Source: Metaphire vulgaris (Eukaryota; Annelida; Clitellata; Crassiclitellata; Megascolecidae). Taken from it: a DNA stretch of 64,000 bases. A program made the translations under genes and the position numbers. The DNA lies in contig CM030833.1 in assembly GCA_018105865.1 (NCBI GenBank), positions 15,385,881 through 15,449,880 of the forward strand, read 5' to 3'. Of this stretch, positions 29,440 through 39,300 are shown in pieces (the first letter of the stretch is position 1; each line of letters starts with the position of its first letter). The notes below the pieces were generated by a model. That model saw nothing but the letters and a program-made list of their open reading frames with translations, ran no database searches and was not told the DNA's origin.

Positions 29440-29795
29440 GTGGTAGAAGAATCCGCGTCTGCAATAGTTCTCTCCATCCATCTTCATAGTTCTTTCCATC
29501 CCCCATACTCGGACAGTTCTTGGTTCTCGTGCTTTCTCAGTGGCTGCCCCAAAACTCTGGAACTCATTGCCTCATCATGTTCGCATTGCAAATTCATTAC
29601 AAATTTTTAGAGCAAGATTAAAAACCCATCTTTTTGACCGGGCTTATCCACCATAGACTGTCACCCGTTTGTCCGGCCGGATACCCTGGATTTGACCTGG
29701 ATCTTTAGTGATTTGGATTTGGTGTGCCATCGGTTGATGCTTCTGTGCATTATGAAAGTGGCGCTATAGAAGTTTAAGATTAGATTAGACTCTTG
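29440..29795 (+). mobile_element. LINE family B, C-terminal end and 3' UTR
   Basis: One frame reads LGSRAFSVAAPKLWNSLPHH, then QIFRARLKTHLFDRAYPP and a stop at 29654-29656. This is the typical C-terminus of a non-LTR retrotransposon polyprotein. The 3' UTR ends GGCGCTATAGAAGTTTAAG and an ATTAGA repeat, also found at 63334-63355 and in altered form at 59820. It has a different tail from LINE A. Confidence 0.75.
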
Positions 29796-30364
29796 CCATA
29801 TCCCGCAAGAGATTTCTTGTTGACGACGCTTGATAAGACAACATAGACTACTTCCCTCTTTCGCAATTAAAAATACAGCCACCGCGCACGGCGCTATATA
29901 AATGCAGAATAAAACAGGCTGCAAAGAAACCGATACAGATCTCCCAGTGTCTGCCTGATTCTCTGTCTGTCTGCCTGTCTGTCTGTCTCTCTGTCGGTCT
30001 GTCTGTCCAGAGTAGTTGGTCAGCGCTCACCAACACGGCGTCCGAGTCTTAATTACCAAGCAATACCTACAAATTAATTATTCAGTAGTAGACAGTCTGT
30101 CGACCGGCGTTTCTGTTCGCTTTCCAGCGTAGATACATTACGTGGTAGAGGGGCGTCATCTTTCATTAGATTTCTTCAGTTCGTTGTAGCCTCGCGCTGG
30201 CCTAATGTCAGTGTCCCAAAGGCAAATGATCAGCGCAATGCGTAAACACGGCGGCTGAAATGAGCAGCCATCGAGTCATTCGGTGAAATCTCATCTTCCT
30301 CTCAACTGCAAATGAAAAATCTGGAACTCAAGACGACGCCGGAGTCAATATCTATGTGGCTTGA

Positions 30365-30692
30365 CACCGCCACCACCACCACCACCGCCGCCACCACCAC
30401 CACCACCACCACCACCACCACCACCACCACCACCCACCACCGCCACCACCACCACCACCACCACCACCACCACCACCACCACCACCACCACCACCACCAC
30501 CACCACCACCACCACCACCACCACCACCACCACCACCACCACCACCACCACCACCACCACCACCACCACCACCACCACCACCACCACCACCACCACCACC
30601 ACCACCACCACCACCACCACCACCACCACCACCACCACCACCACCACCACCACCACCACCACCACCACCACCACCACCACCACCACCACCAA
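30365..30692. repeat. CCA/TGG trinucleotide array, about 330 bp
   Basis: Almost pure CCA repeats upstream of the first ERG exons, with CCG interruptions near the left end. All six frames are open over it, giving His, Pro, Thr, Gly, Val or Trp runs that are not genes. Confidence 0.98.
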
Positions 30693-30963
30693 TCACAATG
30701 AACCGAATATCTGCAGTATTCACTGGATACAAGGGAGGGAATAGCGAAGTAGGCCTAGTTATGGCGTCAGCTGTGCTGATTGAATGACAACGTTTCACGG
30801 CGCATGACGACATTTTGGGCTGAATAATTATTTCGAATATCATCCGCAAACAATTTTCCTCGAGTCTGTATTCTTTTGCGCGATCTATTTGACTAGGCTA
30901 TTCACTGTATCATGCCTATTTGATCGATTTCACGTGATTTCACTATTTTTCTTTTCTCTTTAG

Positions 30964-31077
30964 GCCAAAAACAAGATTCTGATGCTGAAAGTTTTGAAGG
31001 AACTAACTGGCAAAGGCAACGGCATACCCTCACTGGGAGACGACACAAATGTACTCTATCATCGAAGATCTACGCAG
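30964..31077 (+). CDS. KCNH2-like: ERG gene, candidate exon before S1 (N-terminal linker)
   Basis: A pyrimidine-rich tract and TTTAG precede GCC, and the segment ends CAG before GTCGAC. It is open in phase 0 (38 codons) and joins in frame to the next exon; the other two phases hit stops there or inside. The translation contains [10 protein letters not shown] and SLGDDTNVL. The latter loosely resembles the conserved VLSLGADVL segment that precedes S1 in ERG channels, but similarity is weak. The internal ATG at 30982 could start a short, PAS-less isoform. A spurious exon is possible. Confidence 0.4.
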
Positions 31078-31175
31078 GTCGACAAGCTATCATGCTAGAT
31101 TTTCTTTTGAATAACTTTAAAACAATCAGTTGTTTTCACACAGGCTTACATAACCTCCTAAACCACTTAAAATCA

Positions 31176-31246
<71 letters not shown>

Positions 31247-31748
31247 ACACTTTTATTTTATCCACCAACGGATGACGTATCTTTCTAACGACATCCCTGT
31301 CGCCATCGACGACTTATTTCGTTAAGACTTTTTAGATCTTTATTTTGCATTTTTTATCTTTATTTTGTTTGTATCTTTTTCCATTGCTGTTGTTTGACTG
31401 TTGTGGCTTTCGCTATATGCCGTGAAGCACAGGAGTTTCACATTGATCAAAACGAATGTCGAAGAAGAAGATATCATTCTGTAAGCAATGGGACAATAAA
31501 TTCAAAAGTCTTTTTCTGTAGTTTTCCGACGATTCTCAAAGGGACCGTAAAGACGACGACGACGAGGACGACGAAACGCGGAGCATCGTTCTCGGAGAGT
31601 CGACAAATCTTGCCAGCAAGCCGGCCGTTCCGCGCACCATAATTCTCCACTATTCGCCGTTCAAGGCTGTCTGGGATTGGATAACGTTGCTGCTCGTTCT
31701 CTACACGGCCGTCTACACTCCCTACATGGCCGCCTTCAGCGAGGACAA

Positions 31749-31782
<34 letters not shown>

Positions 31783-34700
31783 CTGCAGCGGACCACGACG
31801 ACGACGACGACTTCGACTGCCGCCGGTTCGAACGCCTCTTCGGCGGGGGCCGGCGAGAGTCCGGGATGCTTCGGTCGCGGCCTGAACTTCAGCACCGCTT
31901 TTTCGCCGATGAACATCATCGACATGGTCGTCGACATCATGTTCATCGCCGACATACTCATCAACTTTCGCACGACGTACATACACAACGGAGAAGTAGT
32001 CCTCAATCCCAAAAAGATCGCCTACAATTACATGAAGAGCTGGTTCATAATCGACGCGATCGCTGCAATTCCTTTCGACCTTCTCCTCTGCGGAGCGGGA
32101 ACTAACGATGTGAGTATATAGACTACCGGACCGATCCAACCCCACCCAACCCAACCCTTGGGTGGACCCAACCCATGTCCATGTCTGGTATATAACAGAC
32201 ACGGCGTCATCGGATCGTGTTGCTCTGTTTCGAGAAAACGAAAACGCCACAGAATCTGTAGAGTGTAGACCAGTGGCGTAGCCAGAGGGTTTGGGAGTTA
32301 AAACACCTTTGGTTGTCTGACCAAGAAATTTTTTTATTGCGTATTATTGTATTGTTATTATTCTGATACCTATATAATTAATTCACTTATTCACTTAATG
32401 AAGTGCAAAATAATAGTTGACGACCATTTTTGTTCGTCAGAATTTTTCGAATTTGGAAATCATGGGAGCCATAACCCCCCCTTCGGGAAATCCTGGCTAC
32501 GCCACTGGTATAGACCAAGTTACTATGGGCAGAAAAACAAGACGCACTTCCCGCCCGCCATAGAGAACAGCCATATTGGTTCTAGTAAATAGGCTGCACA
32601 AGTTTTCAATGATTTTGAATAATTTTTACGACACTTGAATCACAGTGAAGTAAATAAGTGATTAAAACCTCTTGAATTTATACAACGCTTTTGAAACAGC
32701 GTACTACGTAGGGCTGTAGGCCTATACTATGTAGACCTATACTACATACTACATAGGCCTATACTATGTAGACCTATATACTATATAGGCCTATACTATG
32801 TAGTGAATCATGTACTTGGTCAGATTTACCAACTCTGCTGGTAATTAATTGATAAGCAGCTTCAAAGATCTGTTGTTTGCTTCGCTCAGAATTAATAATA
32901 TGAAATAAATTAAGTGAATTAAAATTGATTACTTATTCATTGAGAAGATTTGTCTTTAGAACCTAATTCAATGAAGCCATTTAGTTGTATTAGTGATATT
33001 CTGCTTATTTTTATTGCGCCGGAACAGCAATTCGTGAGTACATGTGCACTTCTGATACACCTTAGATATAGATTAACTATGAATTCAGTCTCATGCTCAT
33101 CGTACACTGGCAGCAGATGCTTAAGCTTACACCGTTTGACTTTACTTTAGCCCCTTTGCTTTTTCACGGTCTGTTAATTCGGAATAGTACAAGTTTAAAT
33201 TACAAAATTACATTACATATATTATTTCTTTTATTTTACTCTATGTTTTGTTACGTTACACTTGCATTGTGCGTGTACTCTGTTATTGCATCGTGGCATC
33301 TCGCGTTCATTCGCATCATATTTAATAACAGTAGGCCTAAATTGATGATGATGCCTCCGACGATGATGATGACGACCATGTTTATGATGATAACGACGAC
33401 GATAGTGGTGCAGTAATGGCGTTGGCGATGAGACGATGACCGTCAGACAATTTCAAATCATCTCTTGCACGCCAACTGGTTATTAGACTGATTAGGTTGT
33501 ATTCCAGTTTATATTAATTTTGCGCCTAAGATTGGTTAATGCATAAAATTCTTAATCAGAAGTCAAGACATTAAGTTTCTTTAAGGAAACTGCACGCCAT
33601 CATTTTCGGCTGAGATGGTCTTCTTTTTTTCTCTCCCCCAACAGGCGATGCCAGTGACAGGAGTCCTGAAGACGGCGCGTCTGCTGCGTCTGCTGAGAGT
33701 GGCGCGACGCATCGACCAGTACTCGGAGTACGGCGGCGGAGTACTGCTGCTTCTGATGGCCACGTTCACGCTGATCGCTCACTGGCTTGCCTGTCTCTTC
33801 TACGCCGTCACGAACATCGAGAGAATGCGGGCCGACGTCCCGCCCGGATGGCTGGAGATGCTCGCCGACAAGTACAAGACGAACATAACGAACACTTCGC
33901 CCGACCTAAGGACGCGATACATTACGACGCTCTACTTCACGTTCACCATACTTACGAGCGTCGGTTTCGGCAACGTCGCCGCCTACACCAACTACGAAAA
34001 GATCTTCACGATCTTCGTAATGCTCGTGGGATGTGAGTGTAGATTCCTATAATTAAGCGGTTACACGATGTGTGTGTGTGTGCGTTTGACTGTTTTCTTG
34101 GTTGTATGCTTACACTGGAAAACAACAGATTTTGTTCATCACCGTCTTCATAATCAACATCATATAATAGTCTTCATAATCGTCATCGTCGTCAACTTCA
34201 TCATCGTCCTTGTTGTCGTCATCATCATCATCGTCGTCGTCGTCGTCATGATCATGATCATCAAGTTCATCATGATCATCACCATCATCATATTCATCAT
34301 CATCATTGTCATCGTCGTCGTCGTCATCATCATCATCAATTGCCCGTAGGTGACCAATGCCTTTTGTATGTGGTTTCTCCATAATTGTCCGTCCTGACTC
34401 ATGTGGAGTGTGTGTTGAATATCCAACTGGATCCAGTTACGGATGTCATCCAGCTATTCTCTCTTCGGCCTTCCATACTTTCCAGTACCTTCCATTTTCT
34501 CGAATGCTAGATTCCCTGATTTTGTTCCTGGTATTAAGACGCGCGGCTTATATGGAATCGAGTGCGCTGATTAATAATTATAATTATGAATCTGAAGCCG
34601 GAATTTGTCCAGCACGTCCATATCTTAAGTCAGGGCTGCTCAGATGACGGACCGTGGTCCGCAGTCCGGACCGTGCAGGCTTCCACCAAAGGACCGCGGC

Positions 34701-34825
34701 GAGGTCGAAAATTGTCATATTTATCGAATACTATTACTATCGAATTTCATACATAATACCGATACCAGCTGCGCCGGCATCCTGGTTCTCACACAGGGCA
34801 GGCTACTGAACCACTTTAAACCTTG

Positions 34826-34915
<90 letters not shown>

Positions 34916-36321
34916 GCCTAGATCGACGCTTCTAAAACGCTTCCTGTCATCAGCAGGCATGTTGCCGCAGGTCTGAGCACTCTAGGTCGGTAAGCTGACG
35001 TCAGCAGGAACAATTGCTGGATGTGTTATCGCCAAGCTAATCTAATTTAGACTATCTTGAAAGAACCCAGCCTTTATCAAAGGAGACGGCAGAACTCTTC
35101 GCCTCTGTATTAAAGCAATAGAACTCAGTACAAGCATATAGTGTATAGCTTCACGTTGTCGTGATCGTTATGCAGAGTTTGTATAACAAACTGGGAAATA
35201 ACATTTGTTTCTGTACGGAAGTGAGTAGTCTTTTGTGCTGGCGTTAGATTACGACTACGTGTCTGCGTGATCAGTGGAGATTATTCATGGACTTTAGCAA
35301 AGTACTTTGAAAAGCTGTATTGCTGCACAACGACGATGAAAAGTCTTCTGTTCTCACTGCTCTGACCCAGCGGCGTTTCCAGGATTTGGCAAGTGGGGGG
35401 CCGTTGGGGTGGCAATTTCTAATCATGAGAGGGGGCAACCATTTGTTGCTAGGTATGTAGTATCAAGTATAGGGTCCAAACAGGGGGTCACTGGGGGGCA
35501 GGCACTCAATGGGGGCACGGACCCCGGGACCCCTGTGGAGCCGCCACTGCTCTGACCACGAGAATGACAGAGACACATGGATATGAATAGTTGGATCTAA
35601 TTTTGAAACTCATCGGCCATTGGGACCATTACTGGAACATTTATGATGACTTCAAAATTGAAGCACTCCAGTTGGGTCAACACTTGAGGCATACAAGCAC
35701 GTGTGCTTTCCGTGCGTATATGCATGGGACGGTCGTTATGATAGCAATCATTCCAAACTAAAGCATTGACCAGCCAGAGTTGAGCACACCGTTGGTGGAC
35801 TGCACAATGTACAACATGCGTCAATGCTTGATCTACTGAAAGTAGGTCTGTGCCATCCACCTCTTCGCATTAAGCTCATCTAAATGGGAACTCTTGTGAA
35901 TGCACGGATTGCAATTGAACTGGTTTTCAGTATCTGATGGACAAATTTGGAAGGACTAAATCGAAATACCAAAGTAAACGCAGGAATTTTTCTTAGACAT
36001 GAAGTGGGCGAATTGATGCATTACACCACATTCAGGTCCAGGATGAAACCGCCTAAATCGGCCGCTTTCTCGGCAACCATCAGGCTGAAAACTACAGTAG
36101 GCTGAACTTGTGAACAATATGTTGGCATCTTACCAACAACTCGGTTTCCGAAGCTAACTGAAAATACACTTCTTACATATCCATCTGGATTTTTGACCAC
36201 AAATTTAGTTGACGTTAGCGATGAACATACGGAGATAGATTCCATCAAGACAAATCGGTAATTGAAAGAATATACAAAAGACACCGCAACCCCAATATGA
36301 TAGGTAACTATACTCTGCTTT

Positions 36322-36358
<37 letters not shown>

Positions 36359-39300
36359 CACTAACAGTCTCAAAAGCAAGTTCCTACAGCCAGGGTGCGA
36401 TTTGTGACCTGGAACAGGGGGGGGACATGTTGAGCTTTGGGGGATGTAGTTGTTGGGGAAATGTAGCAGTGGGGGATGTAGCTTTGGGGGATGTAGCAGT
36501 AGGGGGATGTAGTTGGGCAGTGCCAGATCAAATATATTATTCAATTGAAAGCGTCTAGTTTTTTATGTAAGTCAAATGATTGATTTTAGTTAGAGTGAAT
36601 AGGAGTGTCAGCGTTAGATGCGTGGCAAATGACAATGCTGGTCCGCGCAGCAGCGAAAACGTTTTCCGAATGTCGGGAAACAGTCAATGGGACATGGTAA
36701 TAGATCAAATGAATCATCAATATTTCACGGGTCACACGGGGGTATTGATCCTCTACCCACCAAATTTTAAAGGCTCTCGGTGTTCATTGACAAATAAACA
36801 TAAGCAATGCAAATGTTGCATCGGCGGCCCTATATGCTCTGTGGCAACGCTGGCAGACTGATTACTTCGCGTGTTGGTCAGATGTTTAAGTGGTTTGTTC
36901 TGCGGTTCTTTTATTGCAATGTATGCATGTGCTCTTATGTTCGATCAATGAATGCTCAGCATTAGTTTTGACAAGGCTTAACGCGCTAGAAAGGCTATAT
37001 TGGAGAGATTCAATTGCCAAAGATCTATGGGATCGTGGGTGTCAAAGTTTCAATGGGTCACGTGCGTCATGTGAGTCATTTTGAGTGTTCCGTTGTCATT
37101 TCTAGTGCCAGAGATGCGCAGAAAAAAGCGCGAACCTTGATCGTCTTCTTCGTTGTCCACACAGCGATTGCCAGATGATCTCGTGAAAGCTTCATACACT
37201 TCGTTTTGTCTGCCAAAGTGGCAGCATTATGGAATTACAGGCTAAAGGAAAATAATTGATTCACGGAACCACAGACGCAACTAAATCACATAATCACACG
37301 GACACCATCAGCTGCTTCGCCAAATGAATTTAGCGGCAAATAGAACGTACAATCGTACATGCATTAGCATAATGTAAAAATTAGGAATCATAGTTTGTAA
37401 ATTCTCGTGCATTTATATAGCGCTTGTGTGTAGTACATCAGTAGCTGTTTTTCCGCCGAATCAGACTTCGGAATAGCTAGAACCAAAATATACTGGTAAG
37501 TCCAGATAATGGTAAGTCGGTCCTTATCGTACCGCGGTTGTTGGGTAATGTTCAGTCACGCAGCCAACGATTCATATATAATATGAAAATTGGTAAGTTT
37601 AGACTAAACTTTTAGCCGGAATCGAAGGAAACGATGCGTCATAACTTGTGAGTATGGTGATGCAGAAGAGGAGAATCTTACGCTCCAACAATATTTCTCG
37701 TCGGTTTTGCATTAATTAAACTGTTGTTGATTTTCGAAACAGCTCTGATGAGTGCAGCCATATTTGGGAACGTGTCTTCGATCATGCTGCGCCTGTATCG
37801 AGGCACCGAAGACTACCACGAAATGCTGACCAGCATCAAGGAATTCATCAAGTTCCATTACATCCCGAAGGAACTGGGCAACCGACTGCTGGAGTCTTAT
37901 CAGCACACACGCTCATTCGCCAACGGAGTCGATATGAACAGCGTGAGCTATAGAAACGACACTGTCTGAATTTAACAAAAACGCAATTAAAACTGCAGGA
38001 GAATTTGTCGCCAGTCATTTTCACCCGTACTTTATTACCTTTATGCTTTGATTAAGTCCACCCGTGGGCGCCGGTAGGGGGTGCAATTGCACTCCCTGGA
38101 AATGTTGAGTCTATAAAAATGTAGGACAATAAATCCTAAAACATTCTGACATATGTGTATGTGAAGTGTAGTTTTATGCACGGGGACTTTTAATAATAAT
38201 AATAATAATGGTGTGATTTTAAGTAGTTAGGAGGCTAAGTAAGCCTGTGCGCTATTGTACCACTGATGTAACCATCTGCATTCAATAACCTAGTTTATCT
38301 AGATAGCCTTTTTAATTTCTTCACTGTTTCAACTGGTCACTCCCACCTCTGTCCAAACTGTTTCCATTTGTCCACAACCCTTGCAAAAAAAAAGCTTTTT
38401 TCTTTCTTGGACCAACCCTCTGGACCCGACAATTTGATCTGAGGCCTCTTGACCTGTTATGGAGTGTGCCAATGTAAAGAATCGATCATATGGCAGATCT
38501 ACTTTCCCAGTCGTTATTTTGTATGTTTCCATCAAATCCCCTCTCTACTCGTTCCCTTTCTAATGTTGTCAGTCCACAATTGGGGAAGTCTTTTTCACCA
38601 CCTGGTCTAAATTATGGCACCCATTGATCATCTTCAGTTGCTGATAGTCGTCTTTTCACTTTTTCTAAAAGTTCTATATCTTTTTCAAGAATGGATTCCA
38701 AGCCTGAACACAGTATTCCAGATGAGGCCTTACTAATGACTTATAAAGTTTAATGATTATCTCTTTGTCACGACTCACAATTGTCCTTTTCACCATTCCC
38801 AACATTTGGTTTCCGAGAAGGCTGCCTCCATGCATTGGACAGATGGATTCATCGATTCTAACGGTGATTATCCCCAAGTCTCTTTCTTTTTCTGTTGTGG
38901 TAGAACCTCCCCCTAAAGAATATTCATTACCATTATTAGACTTCCCAACATGCATTACAGAACATTTATCAATCCAGAAAAGCATCTGCCAGTCCACACG
39001 ACCACTGAAACAATTTCCGTAGATCTTCTTGTAAAATTTGTGCATCATCCTCCGAATCTATATTTCATAACTTTGTATCATCGGCAAACTTTGAGATTTT
39101 GGACAGTAATCCTTCATCGATATCATTTATATATATTAGAAAAAGCAATGGCCCAACCACGGAGCCCTGAGGCACTCCACTGATAACTCTTGCCCATTGC
39201 GAATGGCTGCGTGCGATCGGTTGCCAACCTTTTGTAATGGTTGTTCGGACATTTTGCCGTAGTGCTCCAGTCGTCGGACCATGCTTTGTAAAAAAAAAAA

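Noticed and set aside
30312..30849. Long ORFs rich in His, Gly, Val, Thr or Pro
   Set aside because: All frames are open across the CCA array; no conserved flanking coding sequence.
32122..32187. Intron created by a transposon (introner)
   Set aside because: The MITE lies wholly inside a larger intron, and the PKA intron with the same type of insertion is at an ancient conserved position.
33093..33416. 107-codon hydrophobic plus-strand ORF before the S4 exon
   Set aside because: It lies inside the S3-S4 intron, ends in an ATG/GAC repeat and has no similarity to channel segments.
34110..34426. Asp-rich and Met/Thr-rich ORFs
   Set aside because: Products of the TCG/TCA microsatellite within an ERG intron.
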